Shown here in pieces: positions 1-7,512 of a DNA stretch of 14,880 nt. The position numbers were made by a program, and so were the translations under genes. Source of the stretch: Clostridia bacterium. GTDB taxonomy: Bacteria; Bacillota_A; Clostridia; Oscillospirales; Acutalibacteraceae. Location of the stretch: assembly GCA_024699005.1 (NCBI GenBank), contig JAILQN010000171.1, positions 1 through 14,880 on the forward strand. Direction: 5' to 3'. The first letter of the stretch is position 1. Each line of letters starts with the position of its first letter. Under the pieces are notes generated by a model that had not been told where the DNA came from, made no database searches, and was given only the letters and a program-made list of their open reading frames with translations.

Positions 1-139
1 TTAATTCTTGTGCATACATCTTGCCGGCTCTTTTTCCGGCATCTATCACAAAAATGCTCGTTAATACACAAAGTATTGCCTGCGCTTTTTGTTTCAGCTG
101 CCGAAAAAATATCTCGGCAATCTGCATACACCGAATTAA
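1..139. repeat. Large imperfect inverted repeat (two ~67-bp arms), REPIN/MITE-like
   Basis: Bases 1-67 align with the reverse complement of bases 73-139. By hand I count about 47 matches in 68 columns with two one-base gaps. The outer ends are TTAATTC and GAATTAA, and the centre is a 5-base spacer at 68-72. Each arm also has its own small hairpin: TGCCGG/CCGGCA at 22-27/36-41 and TGCCGA/TCGGCA at 99-104/114-119. This two-level layout resembles paired inverted REP sequences or a small non-coding MITE. The left end coincides with the window edge, so the element may extend further. No coding function is seen. A long transcribed hairpin upstream of the YlbF-family gene is an alternative reading. 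Confidence 0.6.
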
Positions 140-151
140 TCAGCACTTACC

Positions 152-173
152 TAAACACAAAAAACTAAAAACT
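152..173. repeat. Tandem 7-bp repeat array before the YlbF-family start
   Basis: Three adjacent heptamers fit the pattern T-N-A-A-A-A-C, with one degenerate copy. In another phase this reads as two perfect copies of AAAAACT (160-173). The array ends 3 bases before the ATG at 177, where a Shine-Dalgarno sequence would be expected, and no such sequence is visible. It looks related to arrays at 710-744, 11885-11919 and 14380-14400. Confidence 0.55.
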
Positions 174-176
174 CAT

Positions 177-590
177 ATGGATATAATAAAAATGACCCGC
201 GAGCTGGCGAAAGCTGTAATCGCGGACGAGATATACATAAAGTATAAAAACACAAAAGCCGAGGTGGACGGTGACGGGACTCTCGGCGCCAAGCTTGCGG
301 AGCTTGAGAACGTAAGGACTCTTTATTACAGCGCGCAGGAAGGCGACGATCCGGATCCGGCGGCGGCGCACGCGGCGGAAGCGCGATTCGGAGAGCTGTA
401 CGAAGAGATCATGCTCAACGAAAAAATGAAGGCGTATAACTTCGCCCGCTCCGAGCTGGACGAACTGATGAGCAGGGTCGTCGGCATACTCAATATGAGC
501 GTCAACGGCGCCGACCCCGATACCTGCGAGCCGGAGCTCGTACCGGGCGGATGCTCGGGCGAATGCGGCGGCTGCGGCGGCTGCGGATAG
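177..590 (+). CDS. YlbF/YmcA family protein with cysteine-rich C-terminal tail
   Basis: A predicted 137-aa helical cytosolic protein. The start MDIIKMTRELAKAV and the following residues resemble the YlbF/YmcA (Com_YlbF) family. In Bacillus, YlbF, YmcA and YaaT form a complex that affects RNase Y-dependent RNA processing and developmental decisions. The position just upstream of mutS-mutL matches the Bacillus ymcA neighbourhood. I chose ATG 177 because it gives the family-typical N-terminus. The frame is open further upstream to about 21, but those residues are unlike the family, and ATG 192 is an alternative start. No clear Shine-Dalgarno is visible. The last 23 residues hold five cysteines spaced C-x8-C-x3-C-x2-C-x2-C in a Gly-rich context, suggesting a metal or Fe-S site (inference). 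A terminator-like hairpin follows the stop by 4 bases. Family call fairly sure; specific role unknown. Confidence 0.82.
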   Translation: MDIIKMTRELAKAVIADEIYIKYKNTKAEVDGDGTLGAKLAELENVRTLYYSAQEGDDPDPAAAHAAEARFGELYEEIMLNEKMKAYNFARSELDELMSRVVGILNMSVNGADPDTCEPELVPGGCSGECGGCGGCG

Positions 591-594
591 AGGC

Positions 595-616
595 GAAAAT
601 CCCTTGCGGGATTTTC
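595..616 (+). terminator. Probable intrinsic (possibly bidirectional) terminator after the YlbF-family gene
   Basis: A perfect 9-bp inverted repeat (GAAAATCCC / GGGATTTTC) with loop TTGC starts 4 bases after the stop codon at 588-590. The stem has a GC core with an A tract on the left and a T tract on the right, so it could work in both directions. The T tract is short and forms part of the stem, so termination strength is uncertain. Confidence 0.6.
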
Positions 617-619
617 TAA

Positions 620-654
620 ATGAATAATGAATACTGAAGAATGAATAATGAATA
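620..654. repeat. Tandem 7-bp repeat array, unit ATGAATA x5
   Basis: Five consecutive heptamers are present. Units 1, 2, 4 and 5 are identical ATGAATA and unit 3 is CTGAAGA. The array lies directly after the terminator-like hairpin in the spacer before mutS. The reverse complement of the unit (TATTCAT) opens the second array at 710-716, so the two arrays could pair. Confidence 0.75.
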
Positions 655-664
655 ATTTTGGTTT

Positions 665-678
665 TTGACATATATAAA
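665..678 (+). promoter_or_regulatory. Weak candidate promoter elements upstream of mutS
   Basis: TTGACA at 665-670 matches a consensus -35 box but has no good -10 at 16-18 bases. TATAAA at 673-678 is a good -10 match but lacks a -35 at the right distance. A promoter for the mutS unit is expected in this AT-rich spacer because a terminator-like hairpin precedes it, but the exact boxes cannot be fixed. Confidence 0.25.
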
Positions 679-700
679 CATTTTTGCTTAGGCAAAAATG
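679..700. other. Perfect 9-bp inverted repeat (hairpin or operator) upstream of mutS
   Basis: CATTTTTGC at 679-687 and GCAAAAATG at 692-700 are exact reverse complements around the loop TTAG. No T run follows on the + strand, so it is not a standard terminator. It lies in the presumed mutS leader or promoter region and could be an RNA hairpin or a dyad operator (inference). Confidence 0.45.
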
Positions 701-709
701 AACCGCATT

Positions 710-744
710 TATTCATTTTTAAGTTTTAAGTCTTAAGTCTTAAG
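710..744. repeat. Tandem 7-bp repeat array in the mutS leader
   Basis: Five heptamers in phase: one TATTCAT, then two TTTTAAG and two TCTTAAG. The array ends 4 bases before the mutS ATG at 749 and occupies the place of a Shine-Dalgarno, which is not visible. The reverse complement of TTTTAAG is a rotation of TTAAAAC, one base from the TCAAAAC unit seen near lspA and the transketolase. Confidence 0.7.
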
Positions 745-748
745 TAAA

Positions 749-3364
749 ATGCTGACCCAGGAAGAACTCAGTAAACTTTCTCCTCTGATGAGACAGTACG
801 TCTCCGTAAAGGAACAATACCCCGGCGTCATATTGATGTTCCGGGTAGGCGATTTTTATGAGATGTTCTTTGACGACGCGAAGGTCGTGTCACGCGAGCT
901 GGATCTGGTTCTGACCGGTAAAGAATGCGGTCTCCCGGAGCGCGCCCCGATGTGCGGCGTGCCCTATCACGCCGTCGACACGTATATCGCCCGTCTTATA
1001 GCGAAGGGCTATAAGGTCGCCGTGTGCGAGCAGACCGAGGATCCCGCAACCGCAAAGGGGCTTGTGAAGCGTGACGTTCTGCGGGTACACACCCCCGGCA
1101 CGGCTATCGAGAGCCTGTCGCTGGATGAGGGAAAAAACAATTATCTCGCCTGTATATACAAAGCTGAGAACGGCTGCGGACTTGCATTCGCGGACGTCTC
1201 CACCGGGTATCTGCGCGCGTCTTTCGCGCCGTCTCCGGCCGGCGCCAGGGTAATAGACGAGCTTTCTCAGTACGACCCGTCTGAGATCATCCTGAACGCT
1301 CCGGCGGCGGAGGATAATGAGATCTCCGCTCATATCAACAACCGCACGGAAGCCTTCGCATCCGTTCTGGATGATGAGGATTTCGAGCCGGAAACGGTCC
1401 GCGCGACGATTGAAAATCAGTTCGGCAGGACTCTTTCAGATCTCGGTCTTGATTCTCCGGAAGCCGCCGCTGCGGTCGGCGCGACAATTGCCTATCTCGC
1501 GGACACTCAGAAACAGGACAGACTGCTCAACATAACCGGAATCGAGATCGGCTCCGATGGGCAGTTCATGAGTCTCAGCGCTGCGACAAGGCGGAATCTG
1601 GAGCTTACCGAATCCGTCCGCCGCGAAAAGAAGGGATCTCTTCTCTGGGTGCTGGACAAGACCGGCTCTCCGATGGGAAAAAGGCTGCTGCGCAGATGGA
1701 TCGAACAGCCTCTTCTGAATGTGGGAGCGATAGCCGGCAGGCAGAACGCCGTGGAGGAATTGTACGCCGATACTGCGCTGAGGACAAACCTTGCGGAGAG
1801 TCTGAAGGGCTTATCCGATATAGAGCGGATCATGACGAGAGCGGTCTACGGTTCGGTCAACGCGAAAGAGCTTTGTTCGCTCCGCAGGGCTTTTGACGCA
1901 GTGCCGGATATCATGGCAGCTCTTGACGGCAGAAATTCGCGGCTTCTCTCGGACATCCGCAGACGGCTCGACCCTCTCCCCGATATACGGGAGCTCATAG
2001 GTTCCGCTTTCGTGGACGATCCGCCCATGACCGTACGCGAGGGAGGAATGATACGCGACGGGTTCAATTCCGAACTGGACGAACTGCGTTCGCTCGTGGA
2101 CGGCGGAAAGGGCAGGCTTGCCGGTATCGAGGAGGCAGAGAAGCAGAGGACAGGCATCAAAAAACTGCGCATTGGTTACAACAGAGTATTCGGCTATTAT
2201 ATAGAGGTCACTAATTCGTTCAAAGAACTGGTCCCGGACAATTATATCCGCAAGCAGACCCTTACGAACGCCGAACGGTATATCACGCCTGAGCTCAAGG
2301 AGCTTGAATCAAAAGTCCTCGGCGCGTCGGAGCGTTCGACCTCTCTTGAGTATGAGATATTCACGTCGGTACGAAAAAAAGTCGCGGATGCCCAGGGGCG
2401 GATCCGGCGCACCGCCGGTGCAGTGGCGGAACTGGACGTATTGTGCTCGCTGGCGACGGCGGCGGTGCAGAACGGCTACGAGCGTCCCGTCGTAAACGAT
2501 TCCGACTCCGTGATAATCCATGAGGGACGGCATGCAGTGGTGGAGAAATTCTCCGGAAACGCACCGTTTGTGCCGAACGACTGCACTCTTGACTGCCGCG
2601 ACAATCGCGCGTTGATCATAACCGGTCCCAATATGGCGGGCAAATCCACTTATATGCGGCAGATCGCGCTCATCGTCATTATGGCGCAGATGGGGTCTTT
2701 CGTGCCGGCAAAGTCGGCCGAGATCGGCATTGTGGACAGCGTATTTACCCGTATAGGAGCATCGGACGACCTTTCGGCGGGTCAGTCTACCTTTATGACC
2801 GAGATGACGGAGGTCTCAGCCATACTTGAAAACGCCACTTCCCGCAGCCTGATAATACTGGATGAGGTAGGAAGAGGCACTTCCACATACGACGGTATGA
2901 GCATAGCCCGCGCCGTGCTGGAATACATCGCAGATAAGAAACGCATCGGCGCGAAGACTCTGTTTGCCACTCATTATCATGAGCTGACCGAACTGGAGGA
3001 ACGCATCGAAGGCGTCAAAAACTATAATATAACGGTAAAGAAACGCGGCGGCGAGATCGTTTTTTTAAGACGTATAGCCCGCGGAGGAGCGCCTGCGAGC
3101 TACGGCGTGGAGGTCGCGAAGCTTGCGGGGCTTCCCGGCAGCGTCATTGCGAGCGCGAGAAAGATCCTTTCCGAGCTGGAAGCGGCGAGCGGAAAAGAAC
3201 GGGTCGTTTATTCTGATCTGGAGCGTTCCGACGCACCGCAGGTCTCGTTTACGTCCGGCGCGCAGGATGGTGTGCTTGCCGAGATCCGCAATCTTGATAT
3301 AAACACACTGACTCCGATCGAGGCGCTGAGCGCGTTGGCGGATTTCAAGAAAAAACTCGAATAA
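749..3364 (+). CDS. mutS: DNA mismatch repair protein MutS
   Basis: An 871-aa cytosolic ATPase of normal family length. It clamps DNA at base mismatches and small loops and recruits MutL. The mismatch-binding motif is near the N-terminus (GDFYEMF, with the F-x-E residues F36 and E38). The Walker A loop GPNMAGKST is at 626-634, the signature SAGQSTFMTEM starts at 676, the Walker B acidic pair is D705-E706, and FATHYHEL follows. The C-terminal ~80 residues are the usual dimerisation tail. The start is well fixed: an in-frame TAA lies at 734-736 and ATG 749 is the only suitable codon before the conserved region. It has no visible Shine-Dalgarno; a heptamer array sits there instead. mutL follows after 16 bp. 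Confidence 0.97.
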   Translation: MLTQEELSKLSPLMRQYVSVKEQYPGVILMFRVGDFYEMFFDDAKVVSRELDLVLTGKECGLPERAPMCGVPYHAVDTYIARLIAKGYKVAVCEQTEDPATAKGLVKRDVLRVHTPGTAIESLSLDEGKNNYLACIYKAENGCGLAFADVSTGYLRASFAPSPAGARVIDELSQYDPSEIILNAPAAEDNEISAHINNRTEAFASVLDDEDFEPETVRATIENQFGRTLSDLGLDSPEAAAAVGATIAYLADTQKQDRLLNITGIEIGSDGQFMSLSAATRRNLELTESVRREKKGSLLWVLDKTGSPMGKRLLRRWIEQPLLNVGAIAGRQNAVEELYADTALRTNLAESLKGLSDIERIMTRAVYGSVNAKELCSLRRAFDAVPDIMAALDGRNSRLLSDIRRRLDPLPDIRELIGSAFVDDPPMTVREGGMIRDGFNSELDELRSLVDGGKGRLAGIEEAEKQRTGIKKLRIGYNRVFGYYIEVTNSFKELVPDNYIRKQTLTNAERYITPELKELESKVLGASERSTSLEYEIFTSVRKKVADAQGRIRRTAGAVAELDVLCSLATAAVQNGYERPVVNDSDSVIIHEGRHAVVEKFSGNAPFVPNDCTLDCRDNRALIITGPNMAGKSTYMRQIALIVIMAQMGSFVPAKSAEIGIVDSVFTRIGASDDLSAGQSTFMTEMTEVSAILENATSRSLIILDEVGRGTSTYDGMSIARAVLEYIADKKRIGAKTLFATHYHELTELEERIEGVKNYNITVKKRGGEIVFLRRIARGGAPASYGVEVAKLAGLPGSVIASARKILSELEAASGKERVVYSDLERSDAPQVSFTSGAQDGVLAEIRNLDINTLTPIEALSALADFKKKLE

Positions 3365-3380
3365 TAAAAAGGATACAGCA

Positions 3381-5282
3381 ATGCCCAGGATCAACGTTCT
3401 GCCCAGAGAAGTCTACGAGCTTATAGCCGCAGGCGAAGTCGTGGAGCGTCCGGCGTCCGCGATCAGGGAGATGACGGAAAACTCCGTCGACTCCGGGGCG
3501 ACTTCCGTGACCGTGGAGATAAAGAACGGGGGAGTTTCCTTTATGCGGGTGACGGACAACGGCTGCGGCATAGCTCCGCCTGACGTGCGCGCCGCGTTCA
3601 AAAGCCACGCCACCAGCAAAATAGCTTCTGCGCGCGATCTGGATGCGATCAGGACACTCGGGTTCAGGGGCGAGGCTCTTGCGTCCATAGCAGCGGTATC
3701 GCGGGTGGAGATGCTTACAAGGACTCCGGACTCGCCTATCGGTACAAGATATGAGATCGAAGGCGGCAGAGAGACTCTTTTTGAGGAGGCGGGCTGTCCG
3801 GTCGGCACCACAGTTATCGTCAGGGATCTGTTTTTCAACACCCCCGCGAGAATGAAATTCCTGAAGAAAGACGCTACGGAGGCGACCAACGTACGCGACG
3901 TCCTCGCGAGGATCGCGCTTGCCGGTCCCGACGTTTCGATAAGGCTGATAAGCGATAACCGACAGGTGTTCTTCACCCCGGGCGATTCCCGCCTGATAAC
4001 CGTGATAACCGAGCTTTTCGGCAGGGATTTCGCCGCCGGGCTCATTCCTGTCGCCGGGTCGCAGAACGGCGTCAATATAGACGGTTTCGTTTCGAAACCC
4101 GTATTTTCGCGTCCCAACCGCAGGATGCAGTATTTTCTGCTGAACGGACGCTTTGTCAGAATCCCCGCGGCGCAGGCTGCTCTGGACAATGCGTATAAGA
4201 ATTCAGCCATGGCAGGGAAGTATCCTTCGTGCGTCCTTAATATAGGTGTGGATCCCGCGTCCGTCGACGTGAACGTGCATCCCGCCAAAACAGAGGTGCG
4301 TTTCGGCAATGAGAAGCTCATTTACGACGCGGTCTATTTCGCGGCGGTAACGGCTCTCAGGGAGGGCGACACCGTCCCGGTTACGAAGCTGGAAACCAAA
4401 GAGCCGCGCCGGGAAGATGTTTTTGTTCCGCGCGCCGAGAGAACGGCTCCGCCGCAACCGGAGATAAAGAGCGAGTTATCCATGAGTCTTGAACCCGGCG
4501 CCGGGCAGGAGACGCCGCTCGTTTCGGACCTGTACGCCGGTGCGGTGCGCCGCGAAGAACGCAGGCGTCAGGTCGCAACGCTCAGAGACACTTCTTCCGT
4601 GTTCGAGACTGTCCGTGAGGATGACGACGCTGTTCTCAATATGCGGCCGGTTCCTGCGGCGCCCGCTCCGCAGAGACAGCCGGAACAGCTGGAGATCGCG
4701 GAGGCAAAATCTCTGCCGTTCAGGATCGTCGGCGAAGTGTTCGGCACTTATATAATAGCCGAGCGCGGAGGCAAGCTCATTTTTGTGGATAAGCACGCCG
4801 CCCACGAGCGCATACTGTTCAACAGGATAAAGGCTCGTTCCGGGAATGCCGGAGCTCAGGCTCTTTTGTCTCCGGTCATGGTTACTCTGCCGGCAAAAGA
4901 TTATTCCTGCGTTATGGATAATCTTGATCTGTTCGAACAGGCGGGTTATAAAATAGCCGATTTCGGCGTGCCGACTGTCAGGGTGACCGAATGTCCTGTC
5001 GAATTGACCGGAGAGGATGTTGCGTCACTCGTGCTTGAGTTTGCCGATCAGCTGACCCGCATGAGCGCGGAGCCGGAGCCCGTTAAGCTCTCGTGGCTTT
5101 ACAACTCCACGGCCTGCCGCGCCGCGGTAAAGGCCGGCGACCGCCTGAGCACGCCTGAAATGGAAGAACTGGTCAATACTGTCCTTTCGGATGACGACGT
5201 GCGCTATTGCCCCCACGGCAGACCGGTGATGTTCGAGCTCGGGGAAAACGAGCTGAAAAAGCTCTTCGGCAGAGATGGATAA
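3381..5282 (+). CDS. mutL: DNA mismatch repair endonuclease MutL
   Basis: A 633-aa GHKL-type ATPase that couples MutS mismatch recognition to strand nicking. N-terminal ATPase motifs are present: AAGEVVERPAS (17-27), E30 and N34 in REMTENSVDSGA, DNGCGI (59-64) and GFRGEA (94-99). A variable linker spans about 340-445. The C-terminal domain has an endonuclease-type motif D470-K-H472-A-A-H-E476, plus ACRAAVKAGD around C579 and CPHGRP at 610-615, matching the metal-binding elements of nicking MutLs. Compared with the classical DQHA(x)2E(x)4E motif, Q is K and the last E is N481. AAAGGA at 3368-3373 precedes the ATG by 7 bases. The 3' end overlaps miaA by 8 bases, suggesting coupling. MutS immediately upstream is the functional partner. 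Confidence 0.97.
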   Translation: MPRINVLPREVYELIAAGEVVERPASAIREMTENSVDSGATSVTVEIKNGGVSFMRVTDNGCGIAPPDVRAAFKSHATSKIASARDLDAIRTLGFRGEALASIAAVSRVEMLTRTPDSPIGTRYEIEGGRETLFEEAGCPVGTTVIVRDLFFNTPARMKFLKKDATEATNVRDVLARIALAGPDVSIRLISDNRQVFFTPGDSRLITVITELFGRDFAAGLIPVAGSQNGVNIDGFVSKPVFSRPNRRMQYFLLNGRFVRIPAAQAALDNAYKNSAMAGKYPSCVLNIGVDPASVDVNVHPAKTEVRFGNEKLIYDAVYFAAVTALREGDTVPVTKLETKEPRREDVFVPRAERTAPPQPEIKSELSMSLEPGAGQETPLVSDLYAGAVRREERRRQVATLRDTSSVFETVREDDDAVLNMRPVPAAPAPQRQPEQLEIAEAKSLPFRIVGEVFGTYIIAERGGKLIFVDKHAAHERILFNRIKARSGNAGAQALLSPVMVTLPAKDYSCVMDNLDLFEQAGYKIADFGVPTVRVTECPVELTGEDVASLVLEFADQLTRMSAEPEPVKLSWLYNSTACRAAVKAGDRLSTPEMEELVNTVLSDDDVRYCPHGRPVMFELGENELKKLFGRDG

Positions 5283-6207
5283 GCCCGGAGTCATAGCCGT
5301 AGTCGGGCCGACGGCGTCGGGCAAGACCGCCCTCGGCGTAAAACTTGCGCTCGCCTTGTCGGGCGAGGTTGTGTCCGGCGACTCCATGCAGGTCTATACC
5401 GGTATGGATATAGCCACAGCCAAACCGACCGAGGAGGAGATGCAGGGCGTGCCGCACCACATGATCGGGTACGTTTCTCCGCACGAAAAATACAGCGCTG
5501 CGAGGTATGTTGCGGACGCTTCCGCCTGTATCGCCGATATCCTGTCGCGTTCGCGTCTGCCGATAGTGGTCGGCGGCACGGGGCTTTATATTGATTCTCT
5601 GCTTCAGGGAATAGAATTCGGTGAGATGCCCGACAGCGCCGAAATCAGAGAAAGGCTTTATGCAAGGCTGGAAAACGAGGGGGCAGAGGCTCTTATCGCG
5701 GAGGTCAGGGCCGTTGACCCTGCAACCGCTGAGCAGCTGCATGAGAACAACGCGAAACGCATCGTGCGTGCTCTTGAGATTTACTATCTGACAGGGAAAA
5801 CGGTCACCGAACAGAAACTGAACTCCCGTCCCAAGGAGCCGCCTTATGACGCTTTTTATATCTTTATCAATTACGCCGACAGAAATAAACTTTACGACCG
5901 TATAGACAGGCGCGTCGACGGGATGCTTCAGCGCGGGCTGCTGGACGAAACGCGGCGGTTTGCCCGGGATGTGCTCAGAACCGACGTGACCGCTGCGCAG
6001 GCTATAGGCTATAAAGAGCTTATGCCGTATATAAACGGCGAAAAAGAGCTTGAGGATTGTGTTTTCTCGCTCAAGACAGCGACAAGACATTACGCAAAAA
6101 GACAGATAACCTGGTTCTCGCGGAACGAGTCCGCGTTCAGGGTTTTTCCGGATACACAACCGGATTTTTTCGAGGATTGTATCAATACCATAATTGACGG
6201 CAGATAG
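5275..6207 (+). CDS. miaA: tRNA dimethylallyltransferase MiaA
   Basis: A 310-aa enzyme of usual length that transfers a dimethylallyl group from DMAPP to N6 of A37 in tRNAs reading UNN codons. The P-loop GPTASGKT is at 11-18, the catalytic-region GDSMQVY at 35-41 (D36), followed by the family motifs VGGTGLYI and RHYAKRQITWFSR near the C-terminus. The ATG lies inside the last codons of mutL (ATGGATAA), giving an 8-base overlap and probable translational coupling. No independent Shine-Dalgarno is evident. mutL-miaA adjacency is a common bacterial arrangement. The stop is followed after 19 bp by the HlyD-like gene. Confidence 0.96.
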   Translation: MDKPGVIAVVGPTASGKTALGVKLALALSGEVVSGDSMQVYTGMDIATAKPTEEEMQGVPHHMIGYVSPHEKYSAARYVADASACIADILSRSRLPIVVGGTGLYIDSLLQGIEFGEMPDSAEIRERLYARLENEGAEALIAEVRAVDPATAEQLHENNAKRIVRALEIYYLTGKTVTEQKLNSRPKEPPYDAFYIFINYADRNKLYDRIDRRVDGMLQRGLLDETRRFARDVLRTDVTAAQAIGYKELMPYINGEKELEDCVFSLKTATRHYAKRQITWFSRNESAFRVFPDTQPDFFEDCINTIIDGR

Positions 6208-6226
6208 TCATTAAAGGCAGATATAT

Positions 6227-7504
6227 ATGTTCATCTTACAAACTCCACAATTTACATCCCGTACACCGCATTCTTTCCGCCACAGGATAAAAATAACAAA
6301 GACCAGGATACTCGTATTTGTTCTTGCGGTTATATGTATCGGCTATGCGATATACAGCATGGTTGCCGAACACAGGCTTTCGAGCGGGATCACCGAGATC
6401 GCGCTCAACGATAATCACGTCCAGACCGTACAGGCGGAAGTATATATCATACGCGATGAAACGATAATTCCTGCAGCCGAAGGACAGAGAGCCTCCATCG
6501 TGGGCGACGGCGAGCACGTCGCCGCAAACGAGACGGTCGCCTATTATGCGGCGGACGGGCAGAGCGCGTCTGATATCCTGCGGCGTGAGGAACTGAACAG
6601 GGAGATGGATTACTATTACGGGCTTCAGGATACATCCTCAGTCATAACCGAGAATCCCGGCAGGTATGACGATACTATCTACAGCGATATATGCGAATAC
6701 GCGGACCTTGTCCAGACGGGCAGACTGGCCGGTTTATCGGTTCTGAAGGAGAGTCTTCGCGATGATATATCTTCGCGTCAGACCGCTGCGGGCGAACAGC
6801 TGGACGTGACCAAGGCGATCGCCGCCATCGAGGAGGAACGCAGATCCCTTGGAGAAATCGGCAGCTATACGGAGGTCAGGGCTCCCGGCGCAGGATATTA
6901 CGTATCGTCGATCGATTCGCTAGAGGGCAAGTATGATGCCTCCAAAATCGACGAATTCACTGCGAAAGACCTGCACGACGCGCTGGAGTTAAAGCCGGAA
7001 CCGGATTCCAAGACTTTCGCGGGCAAGCTTATAACCTCTTACAAATGGTATTTTGTCTGCGAGCTGTCTTTAAAAGATGCGAACGGCATATCCGCAGGCG
7101 ATAAAAAAACCGTTATATTCAACGGTGTCGAAGCGTCCCGGGTACAGGCGCGGGTGGAGCGAATGACCAAGATCGACGGAGAAGAGAGTTATCTTGTGGT
7201 TTTCTCCTGCCTCAATATGAATGCCGAGGTCGCGACCCTGAGACACGAAATGGCAACGATCACGGTAGCGGATCACCCGGGACTCAAGATCAACTCTTCT
7301 GCGGTAAGGCAGGAAACCGCAGAGGACGGCTCGACCGAGTATTACGTTATTATCGTGGAGGGCAGTTCCCGCCCGAAACGCAGGATCAGGATCCTGTGGT
7401 ATGACGGCGACTACTGCATAGTGTCCGGCGCGGATGAGAACGGCGTGCCGTATCGCAACGGTCTGAAGCTCTATGATACGGTTCTTGTCAAAAACAGGGG
7501 GTAG
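6227..7504 (+). CDS. HlyD-like membrane-anchored protein of the sepF neighbourhood
   Basis: A 425-aa protein with a basic N-terminus, one membrane helix at about 28-46 and a large extracytoplasmic part. Early beta-rich sequence (about 65-95), a central helical region (about 100-200) and the segment VRAPGAGYYVSS resemble the split lipoyl-like hairpin of HlyD/adaptor proteins. HlyD-like proteins bridge ABC or RND exporters, but no transporter genes flank this one. Its place before yggS-sepF suggests a role linked to envelope or division (inference). The start has AAAGG at 6213-6217, 9 bases upstream. The first ~20 residues are Thr/Phe/Gln/Arg-rich and encoded by low-complexity DNA with faint 7-bp periodicity. 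Family assignment is moderate and the substrate is unknown. Confidence 0.7.
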   Translation: MFILQTPQFTSRTPHSFRHRIKITKTRILVFVLAVICIGYAIYSMVAEHRLSSGITEIALNDNHVQTVQAEVYIIRDETIIPAAEGQRASIVGDGEHVAANETVAYYAADGQSASDILRREELNREMDYYYGLQDTSSVITENPGRYDDTIYSDICEYADLVQTGRLAGLSVLKESLRDDISSRQTAAGEQLDVTKAIAAIEEERRSLGEIGSYTEVRAPGAGYYVSSIDSLEGKYDASKIDEFTAKDLHDALELKPEPDSKTFAGKLITSYKWYFVCELSLKDANGISAGDKKTVIFNGVEASRVQARVERMTKIDGEESYLVVFSCLNMNAEVATLRHEMATITVADHPGLKINSSAVRQETAEDGSTEYYVIIVEGSSRPKRRIRILWYDGDYCIVSGADENGVPYRNGLKLYDTVLVKNRG

Positions 7505-7512
7505 TTTTCGGA

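Noticed and set aside
22..41. Small hairpin as an intrinsic terminator of an upstream gene
   Set aside because: No T run follows the stem on either strand. The hairpin is better explained as part of the larger inverted repeat 1-139.
21..176. Upstream extension of the YlbF-family frame from a TTG at 21
   Set aside because: The added 52 residues are Cys/Phe/Lys-rich and unlike the family, overlap the inverted repeat and heptamer array, and the canonical N-terminus begins at ATG 177.
620..744. CRISPR-like array
   Set aside because: Units are only 7 bp and directly adjacent without unique spacers, and no cas genes are present.
3413..4321. Long open frame on the minus strand opposite mutL
   Set aside because: It lies wholly antisense to a clear mutL, has no recognisable motifs, and reflects the codon bias of the sense gene.
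5173..6159. Long open frame on the minus strand opposite miaA
   Set aside because: Antisense to a clear miaA, low-complexity composition without domains, no ribosome site considered convincing.
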